DNA of 64,000 nucleotides from Saprospiraceae bacterium (GTDB lineage: Bacteria > Bacteroidota > Bacteroidia > Chitinophagales > Saprospiraceae). Below are positions 43,928 to 52,764 of this stretch, piece by piece. Positions within the stretch are counted from its first letter, which is position 1, and the number at the start of each line of letters is the position of its first letter. Both the position numbers and the translations under genes were made by a program. The stretch lies in contig JANQSS010000104.1 of assembly GCA_028279185.1 (NCBI GenBank), positions 62,001-126,000 on the forward strand, given 5' to 3'. The notes under the pieces were generated by a model. The model saw only the letters and a list, made by a program, of their open reading frames with translations, did not search any database and was not told the DNA's origin.

Positions 43928-44839
43928 TCAGTTTGAAAATCCAAGGGCCTTTCTTTTATCAACATCATCGGGTTTATTGTGATTCCAGTAGGCTAATCGA
44001 TCTAAGTTTTCTAACCGAACAGTCGTTTTACGCTTTTTTCCATCAGCGATGCTAGCATATGTGTCGTCCCAACCGACAATTTTATAAGGTGATACATTTT
44101 GATAGTATATGGTCAACGTGCGATCGAGATCCTGAAAATTAATAACGAGCTGATAAATGTCTTCCAAGTCGACCATGGGTGCTGCTTTCGATTTTTTAAT
44201 AGTTGCTTGACTGGCCTTAACCGGACTGTGTGTCAATCTCAAATAATTCATTCCTGGAATAATGGAGACAGGACCATCTGGAATCAGATCAGGATGAAAT
44301 CGAATTAAATTGAAAAGCTCATCTTCTAATAGAGTCTCGGATATATCAATTGTTTGGTCTCCTTCATTTTCAAAATAAGAATGAAGATTAGCTCGGTAGC
44401 CATTTTTATTTTTATTCAATTGAGTGTAAGTTGTGCCACACCATTCTGTTGAGCTATGCTGCACTTTTAAACTCCCGGGAAAAGACGCTTGATCGATAGG
44501 GGTAAAAACATTTGTTGACATAGTGTAGTCGTACACCCCTGTATTAAATTTCTTTAACCGAATATTTTTTAATACCGGCGTTGACTTGTCGCTAATGTAC
44601 CGTTCGTTTTTCACCTGTTTATCTGTGAGAAAATCTTCCTTAACAAAAATCATCGTGAGTTCTCCGGGATGGATATACCTGTATCGATTTTGCATGACAG
44701 TATAACGGGCAACTTCGGCCATGCCTTCATCCCAATAACCTATAGTTGATGCATGAGTCGCATCATTCGTGCTGGCTATTTGCGGTGAAGATACTTGAAT
44801 GGTAAGCAGAAGAGATAAAAGTATGAGGTAAGCGGACAT
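43928..44839 (-). CDS. Conserved exported protein of unknown function
   Basis: 303 residues from ATG 44839, chosen for the signal peptide MSAYLILLSLLLTIQVSSPQ; further upstream starts would add an unlikely polar extension. The mature part has GYWDEGMAEVARYTVMQNRY, RYIHPGELTMIFVKEDFL, an AxFPGSLKVQHSSTEWCGTTY motif and YKIVGWDDTY near the end. Similar proteins occur in many Bacteroidota, but I cannot name a function. No Cys for lipidation at the signal-peptide end. It is convergent with cassette C; the interval contains a run of A (T on this strand) that could help termination. Confidence 0.65.
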   Translation of the reverse strand: MSAYLILLSLLLTIQVSSPQIASTNDATHASTIGYWDEGMAEVARYTVMQNRYRYIHPGELTMIFVKEDFLTDKQVKNERYISDKSTPVLKNIRLKKFNTGVYDYTMSTNVFTPIDQASFPGSLKVQHSSTEWCGTTYTQLNKNKNGYRANLHSYFENEGDQTIDISETLLEDELFNLIRFHPDLIPDGPVSIIPGMNYLRLTHSPVKASQATIKKSKAAPMVDLEDIYQLVINFQDLDRTLTIYYQNVSPYKIVGWDDTYASIADGKKRKTTVRLENLDRLAYWNHNKPDDVDKRKALGFSN

Positions 44840-45335
44840 GCGTTTTATTTTCAATAACGCATGTCGAAGATGAATTGTTTGTGAAGGCTGTGATTCATGG
44901 TCACGGTAAATACCTAACCTTGAACAATACTCAAGCAAAATAGACTGTCATGTGCCCTGTTTAAATCTAACCGCGTTGAGTAAGTTTTGGTTGGAAGTCG
45001 GGGGTTCATTGTTTGAGAAGAGGCATGAGGTTTTATGATTTTCATAGACGCTATATATTCGACAAAAAAAGCTAAGCCATTGCTGTAAGTTCCGGACACA
45101 CGTATTTTGCTGGTCGCAGATGAGAGTGGCTTTAGTAACTCGAATTATATTTCCAGTGCAATTAAGAAGGAAATTGGTATGACGTCTTTAGATTGGCGGA
45201 AAACATTGGCTAGTAATCACTCTAAAGCTATTTTTATGATAACCGCTATTGAGATAATGAAATATAAATTATTGTCATCTTGGACTATAAAGTATAGCTA
45301 AATGTAGCGCGTATAATTTGACGCCCAACTTCGAT
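44840..45335. other. Intergenic region with AraC remnant
   Basis: About 500 bp with no intact gene. It holds the AraC-like fragment described separately (45089-45301) and otherwise degenerate sequence upstream of the divergent exported-protein gene. Confidence 0.45.
45089..45301 (+). pseudogene. Fragment of an AraC-family regulator (C-terminal HTH)
   Basis: The frame after TAA 45086-45088 encodes ILLVADESGFSNSNYISSAI followed by KKEIGMTSLDWRKT. This matches the second helix-turn-helix of AraC/XylS proteins ('iA...GFsn.nyFs.aFKk..G.tP..yR'). Nothing upstream encodes the first HTH or an effector domain, so this is a truncated remnant. The sequence after WRKT is not AraC-like. Confidence 0.6.
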
Positions 45336-46424
45336 TTAGTAAGAGAAATATTTGTCATATAAGTCGATTTTTTTACTCCAATCATATTTTTCTACTTCAT
45401 TTCGTAAGTCATCAGTATTTATGTTGTTACAATGGGCAATCAAGTGTTCTAATTTTTCTTCAAATTCGTGATCGTTATTATAAAAATAAGCAGTCGAAAA
45501 CGGAATGTGTTCGGGGTAGGCTAGTCGATTTGGAAGTAATGGAATTGTATGACAGTAAATGGCTTCAACGGTACTAATGCCGAAAAAGTCCTGAAGAGAA
45601 GTGACCGGAATTATATGGGCCTGCCATAGCCACTGCGCATAGGCAATTCGATCATCGCAATACCCCCAGTGAATGATATGATTCTTTAAATTTCTCCTGG
45701 TCTCTTCAAATATTACCGGTGATCGGTTCTTTTCTTCGCCAAGCACAATTAGGTTAAATGATAGGCCCTTTGAGCTAAGACTGAATAATGTATTGAAAAA
45801 TAACTCAGGATTCTTATCGAACTCCCATCTATGATTCCATAAAATCGTTGGTGTGTTAAGCCGAGCTTCGAGAGGTTTGTGAGCATCAAAAAAGTGCAGG
45901 TCAAGACCTAGCGGCAATACGACTGATTTCTCTTCAATCTGGTCAACCGAATTTTTGTTTTGGTGGTCAGGAAACTTTCGTAGTAGCTCTTTCGTCGCCT
46001 GTAAAAAGGAGGCCAAGTGATAATTGGAATTGAAAAACACAACTTCCGCCGTCAGGGCAGATGTGTAATTGATAAATCCGTAGTTTATGTCGCGTTTTAA
46101 TTGGACATCTGGATCCGTTGGACTCCAGGGATAGGTTAGTTGATTTTCGTGAAAATAAAGATATAGAGGGGCCTTCTTTCCAGGGCTTAGTAAACTTTTG
46201 AAGAGAGGAACATTTAAAAAATCCGATACCAGGAACAGATCAAAATTATCACTGTGCCGATTGACTTTTTCTGCCAGTGTTATCGCGCCACTCTGCATCC
46301 GCCATTTCCAGTGGTGGGCACTCAGGGTAAACAGCGTAATGCTGTGGGAACTATAGTTTTTTAATTGATCACACCAAGCCTTGTGTGAACCACCGTAAAA
46401 GGGCTCTACGACGGCGATTTTCAT
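45336..46424 (-). CDS. Putative tRNA-queuosine alpha-mannosyltransferase (DUF3524/GTDC1-like)
   Basis: 362 residues from ATG 46424 (MKIAVVEPFYGGSHKAW), which matches the family N-terminus; the longer ATG at 46451 adds nine residues. The DUF3524 hallmarks are FYGGSHKAW, LSAHHWKWRMQSGAI, LYFHENQLTYPW, INYTSALTAEVVFFNSNYH, and a GT4-like C-terminal half (PTILWNHRWEFDKNPELFF; TSLQDFFGISTVEAIYCHTIPLLPNRL). The human homologue GTDC1 (QTMAN) mannosylates queuosine in tRNA-Asp; bacterial members are assumed to act similarly, but this is inference. It lies 79 bp beyond the DEAD-box helicase 3' end on the same strand. Confidence 0.75.
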   Translation of the reverse strand: MKIAVVEPFYGGSHKAWCDQLKNYSSHSITLFTLSAHHWKWRMQSGAITLAEKVNRHSDNFDLFLVSDFLNVPLFKSLLSPGKKAPLYLYFHENQLTYPWSPTDPDVQLKRDINYGFINYTSALTAEVVFFNSNYHLASFLQATKELLRKFPDHQNKNSVDQIEEKSVVLPLGLDLHFFDAHKPLEARLNTPTILWNHRWEFDKNPELFFNTLFSLSSKGLSFNLIVLGEEKNRSPVIFEETRRNLKNHIIHWGYCDDRIAYAQWLWQAHIIPVTSLQDFFGISTVEAIYCHTIPLLPNRLAYPEHIPFSTAYFYNNDHEFEEKLEHLIAHCNNINTDDLRNEVEKYDWSKKIDLYDKYFSY

Positions 46425-46502
46425 GGAACTTATAGGTGCGTCAATAATCATAGATGAAAGGTAAGGACTTATGGTTATTGGCTGCCTGAGATATGACCAA
46501 AA

Positions 46503-48134
46503 TTATTTTTGATCGATATGTGCTTTTACCTTTCGACCGCGGTGTCTTGCTTTTTTAAACGCTTTATCCAGTGTTTTGGCTTTTTTCGCTTTTAATTCAA
46601 ATACGCTGTATTGTTTGCGCATTTCTATGTGACCGATATCACCTTTTGAATAGCCGGTTTCTTTTGTAATATATTTAATTAATCTGACCTTGTCTAGTTT
46701 ATCAGATTTTCCTAAATTAATGAAGATGGGTACATATTTTCCAGACGTTTCTTTGCGTCCATATTTTCTTTTCTTCCCAAATTTATCAAAATCTCGTTCG
46801 CGTCGACGCTCACGTCGCTCGGCATTTAAGTCATCTTTGCCACTTCCTTTTTTAGACTTATTTAATTCTTTTGATATTAATTTGGCCAGTAGCTCTTCTT
46901 TTGAATAGCTGTCCAGAATTTCCATGGCTTTTTCGGAAAACTCATTGATGGATATAGGGGTCTGATGAAGTTGGTCTAAGAGCTGATCGACACGTTTGTG
47001 CTGAACGTCAGATCGTTTTGGAACGCGAACGTGCTGTATATTTATTTTCAATGAACTTTCAAAGGAACGAAGTCGATGTTGATCGCGCGGTGAAACGATT
47101 GCAAGGGATGTTCCAGTTTTTCCGGCACGCGCGGTACGCCCACTGCGATGTGTGTAATATTCACGATCATTGGGCAGGCTGTAATGAATAACATGTGTCA
47201 GGTCGTCAATATCGATTCCGCGCGCCACGACATCTGTAGCGGCGAGAATATTTATTGCTCCGGACTTGAACTGCCCTAAGACGCGATTGCGTTGTTGCTG
47301 TGATAAATCACCATGAATTGCGCCAGCTTTATAATTGTCACGATTTAATGCATCAGCTAAGTTTTGTGTATCCAATTTTGTTTTACAAAATATCACGCAA
47401 TACAATTCAGGGATGAAATCAATTATGCGCTTTAATGCTTCAAATTTGTCACGTTGTTCAACCAAAATATATTCATGTTGAATATTTTCATTTGTTTTTT
47501 GCTGAGCTCGCACCCTGACTTCCTGCGGATTTGACATGTAGTTTTGTACTAATGTGCGTATAGGTGCGGGCATGGTGGCAGAAAACAACCATATTTTTCG
47601 ATCGACATTCGTGTGTTTTAATATCTCGTCAACATCTTCTTGAAATCCCATGTTCAACATTTCATCGGCTTCGTCCAAAATGACATAGCGACAATCATGT
47701 AGTCGAACTGATTTGCGTCCGATTAAGTCGATGAGGCGTCCCGGTGTTCCCATTAAAACTTGAGGTGGGTTCTTTTTAATTTTATTGGCCTGCTTGTGTA
47801 CGGGTGTACCGCCATACACTACTTCACTGGAAATTTTCCCTAAGTATTTGTTCAAGGATTGGAACGCAACGTGAATTTGCTGAACCAATTCACGCGTTGG
47901 GGCAACGATGATAGCTTGTGTTCCGTGTTGGCTATAATCGATGAGTTGAAGTAATGGGAGCAAAAAAGCGGCTGTTTTTCCTGTGCCTGTCTGAGCCAAT
48001 CCGATGAAATCCATGTTATGTTCAAGGAGTAGCGGAATGGCTTTGGCCTGAATTTCGGTGGGAGAAGATATACCCATTTCATCAAGCGCTCGGATAAGCT
48101 TGCTGTCCAGTCCAAGAGAGTTAAATTGATTCAT
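46503..48134 (-). CDS. DEAD-box RNA helicase with DbpA-type RNA-binding domain
   Basis: 543 residues from ATG 48134 (MNQFNSLGLD); the frame is open further upstream but that stretch is not helicase-like. Q motif (GISSPTEIQ), Walker A AQTGTGKTAAF, PTRELVQQ, GTPGRL, DEAD in ILDEADEML, SAT, and the C-terminal ATDVVARGIDID and HRSGRTARAG. After a basic linker the last about 75 residues form a DbpA-like RNA-binding domain (FINLGKSDKLDKVRLIKYI; KYSVFELKAKKAKTLDKAF region). It likely remodels rRNA or mRNA duplexes, as in cold-shock or ribosome-assembly helicases of the CsdA/DbpA group. typA lies upstream on the same strand. Confidence 0.92.
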   Translation of the reverse strand: MNQFNSLGLDSKLIRALDEMGISSPTEIQAKAIPLLLEHNMDFIGLAQTGTGKTAAFLLPLLQLIDYSQHGTQAIIVAPTRELVQQIHVAFQSLNKYLGKISSEVVYGGTPVHKQANKIKKNPPQVLMGTPGRLIDLIGRKSVRLHDCRYVILDEADEMLNMGFQEDVDEILKHTNVDRKIWLFSATMPAPIRTLVQNYMSNPQEVRVRAQQKTNENIQHEYILVEQRDKFEALKRIIDFIPELYCVIFCKTKLDTQNLADALNRDNYKAGAIHGDLSQQQRNRVLGQFKSGAINILAATDVVARGIDIDDLTHVIHYSLPNDREYYTHRSGRTARAGKTGTSLAIVSPRDQHRLRSFESSLKINIQHVRVPKRSDVQHKRVDQLLDQLHQTPISINEFSEKAMEILDSYSKEELLAKLISKELNKSKKGSGKDDLNAERRERRRERDFDKFGKKRKYGRKETSGKYVPIFINLGKSDKLDKVRLIKYITKETGYSKGDIGHIEMRKQYSVFELKAKKAKTLDKAFKKARHRGRKVKAHIDQK

Positions 48135-48330
48135 AAATAGTATCGTTGTAATTTTTTCTTCACACGATGTACACCTGACGTATTTCGTCTTGCCAATAAT
48201 TTGGATAAGAAATATGTGCAAAAAATACACTAAGGAATTCGGATATCACATATGCCATCTTTTCCGCACTATTAAATATACTTACGAATTACGTGTAGTA
48301 AATCAACCAGTTGATTTACACATTTATACT

Positions 48331-50091
48331 TTAAATTTTTCGCATGCGAATGCTCTCGGGTGTAACTTCAAGGTATTCATCTTCTTTTATATATTCCATG
48401 GCTTCTTCAAGTGAAAAGACTGTTTTTGGAGCAAGTTTTGCGGAGTCGTCGGATCCTGCCGCGCGCATATTGGTTAGCTTCTTGCCCTTTATAAGATTAA
48501 CTTCCAAGTCATTTTCTCTAGTGTGTTCGCCAACCACTTGTCCGATGTATATTTGATCACCAGGTCCGACGAAGAATCGTCCACGATCCTGCAATCTGTC
48601 CAGTGCATAAGCCAGAGATTGACCTTGCTCCATTGAGACGAGAGAGCCTTTTAATCTTCCTTGTATATCCCCTTTGAAGGCTTCAAAACGAATGAATCTG
48701 TGTGTCATTATGGCTTGACCTGCTGTTGCAGTCAACATGTTATTACGCAAACCAATTAGCCCCCTGGAAGGTATTTCGAATTCCAAATGTTGTAAGTCAC
48801 CTTTTGGTTCCATCACGAGCAGAGCACCTTTGCGATTGGTTACAAGTTCGATGGCTTTTCCTGAATATTCTTGTGGAACATCAATGACGAGTAGCTCAAT
48901 TGGTTCTTGTTTTATTCCATCGATTTCTTTGATGATGACTTGTGGCTTGCCAACTTGCAATTCATAACCTTCTCGACGCATTGTTTCTATTAATATAGAC
49001 AGGTGCAAAATACCACGGCCATAAACGTTGAATTTATCTTCGGTATCCGTATCTTCTACTCGAAGGGCGAGGTTTTTCTCCGTTTCTTTGTACAAACGAT
49101 CACGCAGGTGGCGCGAGGTGACATATTTACCTTCTTTGCCAAAAAAAGGAGAATTATTTATGGTAAAAAGCATGCTCATTGTCGGTTCATCCACTTCAAT
49201 ACGAGGTAGTGCTTCAGGGTTTTCCAGATCTGCTATAGTATCTCCAATTTCAAAATTGTCAATACCACTAATGGCGCATATATCGCCACTTTCCATTTTG
49301 TCTTTTTTACTTTTACCGAGACCCAGAAATTCAAAAACTTCTTTCGCACGAACCTTTACTGTATTACCATTCTTTTGGATGAGTGCATAGTCTTTACCGG
49401 CCACCAATTCACCTCTAAATATTCTACCTATTGCAATACGGCCCGTAAAATTTGAAAAATCGATGGATGTAATTTGCATTTGAAGCGGTCCCTCTCGTCG
49501 AGGTGCCTCTGGTATTTGTTCGATAATACAATTTAATAATGGTGTAATTGTATTTGTTTGTTCTTTCCAATCGTAACTCATCCAACCATTTTTGGCAGAA
49601 CCAAAAATGGTTTCAAAGTCCATTTGATCTTCACTTGCCTCGAGGTGAAACATTAGGTCAAATACATCGCCTTGAACATCTTCTGGCGTGCAATTCTCCT
49701 TGTCAACCTTGTTCACAACAACGATAGGCTTCAAGCCGAGGTCGATAGCCTTTGAAAGTACAAATCGGGTCTGAGGCATTGGCCCTTCGAATGCATCTAC
49801 TAAAAGTAGAACGCCATCGGCCATTTTTAAAACTCGCTCTACTTCGCCTCCAAAGTCGGCATGACCAGGCGTGTCAATTATGTTGATTTTCACACCGTCA
49901 TAATTGACGGACACGTTCTTGGATAATATCGTAATGCCTCGCTCACGTTCGAGATCATTATTGTCCAATAGTAATTCTGTCCTTTCGGTCCGCTCATCCA
50001 GGACTTTACATTCATCAATGATACGATCGACGAGGGTGGTTTTTCCGTGGTCGACGTGAGCGATGATGGCTATGTTGCGTATTGATTGCAT
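48331..50091 (-). CDS. typA: Translational GTPase TypA/BipA
   Basis: 586 residues. Ribosome-binding GTPase of the EF-G group, important in stress and ribosome assembly. G1 IIAHVDHGKTTLVD, switch I DNNDLERERGITI, G3 DTPGHADFGGEVER, G4 VVNKVDKE and G5 near SAKNGW are all present. EF-G-like domains III and V follow, and the TypA-specific C-terminal domain (GLIGLRNNMLTATAGQAIMTHRF; GQVVGEHTRENDLEVN; NMRAAGSD; LEVTPESIRMRK). Standing alone or leading the helicase gene. CAAAAGTA at 50117-50124 (TACTTTTG on this strand) is a possible -7 element. Confidence 0.96.
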   Translation of the reverse strand: MQSIRNIAIIAHVDHGKTTLVDRIIDECKVLDERTERTELLLDNNDLERERGITILSKNVSVNYDGVKINIIDTPGHADFGGEVERVLKMADGVLLLVDAFEGPMPQTRFVLSKAIDLGLKPIVVVNKVDKENCTPEDVQGDVFDLMFHLEASEDQMDFETIFGSAKNGWMSYDWKEQTNTITPLLNCIIEQIPEAPRREGPLQMQITSIDFSNFTGRIAIGRIFRGELVAGKDYALIQKNGNTVKVRAKEVFEFLGLGKSKKDKMESGDICAISGIDNFEIGDTIADLENPEALPRIEVDEPTMSMLFTINNSPFFGKEGKYVTSRHLRDRLYKETEKNLALRVEDTDTEDKFNVYGRGILHLSILIETMRREGYELQVGKPQVIIKEIDGIKQEPIELLVIDVPQEYSGKAIELVTNRKGALLVMEPKGDLQHLEFEIPSRGLIGLRNNMLTATAGQAIMTHRFIRFEAFKGDIQGRLKGSLVSMEQGQSLAYALDRLQDRGRFFVGPGDQIYIGQVVGEHTRENDLEVNLIKGKKLTNMRAAGSDDSAKLAPKTVFSLEEAMEYIKEDEYLEVTPESIRMRKI

Positions 50092-50116
50092 ATGTCTATT
50101 TCGTCAAAAAGGCGCA

Positions 50117-50124
50117 CAAAAGTA
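50117..50124 (-). promoter_or_regulatory. Possible -7 element of typA (TACTTTTG)
   Basis: On the minus strand this reads TACTTTTG, matching TAnnTTTG, 26 bp before the typA ATG. A -33 element was not identified. Confidence 0.4.
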
Positions 50125-50299
50125 GGATTTTAAAATCGGACAGGCTTAGAGCCTATCCTAGTATATGATCAGTAAGCAAGGACCAAAGATTTAAGACAAT
50201 GCAATCGGCGCAAAATCACTTAATTTTAGGGCTTTCAAAATTGCCAAAGCTATACGACTTCTAGAGCAAAAAATAAAGAATGATGATGGACATGAGCAC

Positions 50300-51100
50300 A
50301 TGTTGAGCCTATTTGCTGCGCATGATGATGTGCATGGTGTCTTTCTTATTCTACCGGCCATGGGGGTGCGCGCCTCATATTACAAACACTTCGCCGAAAA
50401 GCTGGCCGATCATGGAATGGCCGCGGCGACCATCGATTGGCGCGGACACGGAAAATCGTCTGTCGTCGCGAGTCGAATGCAAGATTGGGGATATAGTAGA
50501 TTGGTTGAAGATGTCTACGATGTTTGCTACTATTTGCGCAAGCGATTACATTTTGATCGACTCATTATTCTGGGCCATAGCATGGGTGGGCAAGTAGGGC
50601 ACCTTACAGCAGCTAAATACAGTCATTTGATCGACGGTGTCATCGGTATTACTTCGAGCGATCCATATTATAAAATGTGGCCACGAGGCTATCGACGAGG
50701 GTTTTATTTTATCTCGCTTTTAGTCTATCCAATAAGCTATGTCATCGGCCACTTTCCGGGTTATTTTTTCAATTTTGCAAAACGGGAAGCACGCACGGCA
50801 ATTCGCGATTGGGCACGTGCCGTACGGGAAGGAAAATTTCGATTTCCAGGTAATAATACTGACTTTCGTAAGATCAAGTCGGAGTATGAAGGATTGATCG
50901 CATCAATTTCAATTAAAGATGATTTTTTAGCCCCATTGGCAGCTGTGGAGTTTACGCTAAATAAATTTAAAAAGGCTCAATGCAGAAAGCATGTTATTTT
51001 GGATTCTAATGCGTATACACATATTAAGCTCAATCACTTTTCCTGGGTGAAAGAATCTTCAATTATCATTCAAAAAATTCTTGAAATATTAAAGGACTGA
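50300..51100 (+). CDS. Alpha/beta hydrolase family protein
   Basis: 266 residues. Nucleophile elbow GHSMGGQ (Ser about residue 95), oxyanion region ILPAMGVRASYY, IDWRGHGKS, and a likely acid/His pair (SIKDDFLAP; LNHFSW near the end). This group resembles serine aminopeptidase/monoglyceride-lipase-like hydrolases ('alpha/beta fold hydrolase, lysophospholipase-like'). The substrate is unknown. ATG 50300 is the first normal start in frame. The reading frame is open further 5' and encodes DDGHEH just before it, which fits the family N-terminus, so a non-canonical upstream start is possible. Divergent from typA. Confidence 0.8.
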   Translation: MLSLFAAHDDVHGVFLILPAMGVRASYYKHFAEKLADHGMAAATIDWRGHGKSSVVASRMQDWGYSRLVEDVYDVCYYLRKRLHFDRLIILGHSMGGQVGHLTAAKYSHLIDGVIGITSSDPYYKMWPRGYRRGFYFISLLVYPISYVIGHFPGYFFNFAKREARTAIRDWARAVREGKFRFPGNNTDFRKIKSEYEGLIASISIKDDFLAPLAAVEFTLNKFKKAQCRKHVILDSNAYTHIKLNHFSWVKESSIIIQKILEILKD

Positions 51101-51153
51101 TTCGATGTAACCGAAAAATGACAATCTCAAATTAATCTAATATCAGGTTGCTA

Positions 51154-52014
51154 CTAATTCAGAATGTCACACTTTTTTTGTTCAAGGGTAAACACCGTTA
51201 TCTCGGGCCTCACATTAAACCTCACCTGATGTAAGTGGCCCAGCGCTCGATTTATATACAAGGTTCTGCCATCGCGTAAATCTATTTCGCCGGCAGCATA
51301 TTTTTTATTTTTTACAGGCAGTAGTGGCGGCGGTAGAAAAGGCGGTTTACATTGGCCGCCATGTGTATGACCAGCAAGAATCCAACCTTTATAATTATGC
51401 CAAATGTCCAAGTCGCATACATCAGGATTATGGCACAAAACGATATTTGCTTTTTGCTCATCGAAATGACGCATAACTTTTTCAGGATTGAAATTCAGCC
51501 CCCAGTAATCGTCTAAACCGATGAAGTTTAATCCATCGATTTCTTTCTGTTGATTTTGGAGAAGTTCAATTTTTACTTTTCTCAGATAATAGGACACTTT
51601 GGTTGCTACGTGTTGGTCTGACCATGCATCGCCGTAATCATGATTGCCCAGTATGCCGAGGGTCGCAATCTTACCCGTGACAACATACTTTAATACTTCT
51701 TGCAATTGGTCAAACTGCTCATTGCTTTCGAAACTGATGTAGTCACCTGTGTAAACAACAAAATCAGGATTAAATTTTTGAGCGGATTTGAACGATTTAA
51801 TAATGTAGGTATGATCAAACTTATTGCCTACATGAATATCACTGATTTGCATGAGCGTTTTACCAATCAAATGAGCGGGTAGGTTTTGAATTGGCATTTT
51901 TTTATGCACAAATTCAAGCCAAAATGGCTCTATTTGCCAGGTATACAGAAAAGTTAGGAGCCCTGCGCCCAGCATTCCGTTTATTGTATGGGCCAAAAAA
52001 TGCCTTCTTTTCAT
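51154..52014 (-). CDS. Calcineurin-like metallophosphoesterase, membrane-anchored
   Basis: 286 residues. An N-terminal signal anchor begins with a twin arginine-less RRHFLAHTI stretch (one RR pair) and a short hydrophobic helix (GMLGAGLLTFLYTW). The metal-binding set is complete: ISDIHVG, YTGDYI, GNHDYG, CHNPD and AGHTHGGQ. It resembles YkuE/LpxH-like metallophosphoesterases that act on lipid or nucleotide phosphates at the outer face of the membrane; the true substrate is unknown. Followed on the same strand by a DUF2461 gene upstream. Confidence 0.87.
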   Translation of the reverse strand: MKRRHFLAHTINGMLGAGLLTFLYTWQIEPFWLEFVHKKMPIQNLPAHLIGKTLMQISDIHVGNKFDHTYIIKSFKSAQKFNPDFVVYTGDYISFESNEQFDQLQEVLKYVVTGKIATLGILGNHDYGDAWSDQHVATKVSYYLRKVKIELLQNQQKEIDGLNFIGLDDYWGLNFNPEKVMRHFDEQKANIVLCHNPDVCDLDIWHNYKGWILAGHTHGGQCKPPFLPPPLLPVKNKKYAAGEIDLRDGRTLYINRALGHLHQVRFNVRPEITVFTLEQKKCDILN

Positions 52015-52071
52015 AGTGTATAATTTAGCGAGTGGTTCTTATTAAGGTAAAAAGTGTGCAGGAATTGTATA

Positions 52072-52743
52072 CTACACGATTACCTGACCATTCATATCGG
52101 TTGTTAGCACTTCAGACATATAGTCAAAGTAGGGGAGTAGCGCTTTAAAAGAAGCTGCTACTGTTTGATGAAAACCGGATTTGTGTACATCAGCATTGGA
52201 AAATTTTTGCACAAAGTAATATTGCTTTTTTCGTAATAGGTCGATATGGGGATGATCTTTTGGAAATCCACGAGGAGCTGATTTTACACCTTCTCCTTCC
52301 AATTCACCAAATCGTTTTTTGAATGAGGCCTTATTAATAATTCTTAATAGCGACACGGCGTCTAATTCGATTTCCTTTCTTACACGCAGCAAATCGTCTT
52401 TATTTGGCGCCCAAAAACCTCCGGCGACAAGCGTATTTCCCGGCTCAATGTGTAGATAGTATCCTCCTCTTCTGAATTTGCCAGCGCGCTTGAAGCCACC
52501 GCTAAAGTGTGTCTTATAGGGTGTCTTGTCCTTAGAAAAACGGATGTCACGATAGATACGATGGAGCCGCATGTCCTCAATGGAATCAAATTTATCCATC
52601 TCTTCGCGCACGGAGGTGTAAAACGACTTTATGTTCTCATATTCTTCCTGATAACTGGGTTTGTTTTCATTGAACCATTCCCGATTATTGTTTTTGGATA
52701 GCTTTCTTAAAAATGTAAATGTTGACTTTGGAATATGTTTCAT
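52072..52743 (-). CDS. DUF2461 (TIGR02453) family protein
   Basis: 223 residues, cytoplasmic. The family N-terminus FLRKLSKNNNREWFNENKP is followed by DIRFSKDKTPYKTHFSGGFK and YYLHIEPGNTLVAGGFWAPN, the best conserved block, then RGFPKDHPHIDLLRKKQYY. The family is widespread in Bacteroidota; the biochemical role is unknown. It lies 57 bp upstream of the metallophosphoesterase on the same strand, so co-transcription is possible. Confidence 0.88.
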   Translation of the reverse strand: MKHIPKSTFTFLRKLSKNNNREWFNENKPSYQEEYENIKSFYTSVREEMDKFDSIEDMRLHRIYRDIRFSKDKTPYKTHFSGGFKRAGKFRRGGYYLHIEPGNTLVAGGFWAPNKDDLLRVRKEIELDAVSLLRIINKASFKKRFGELEGEGVKSAPRGFPKDHPHIDLLRKKQYYFVQKFSNADVHKSGFHQTVAASFKALLPYFDYMSEVLTTDMNGQVIV

Positions 52744-52764
52744 GCTTAAATTTTATTAGAAATA

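Noticed and set aside
50199..50264. Short ORF starting MQSAQNHL upstream of the hydrolase
   Set aside because: Ends at a stop after 21 codons and is in another frame; more likely leader sequence or chance.
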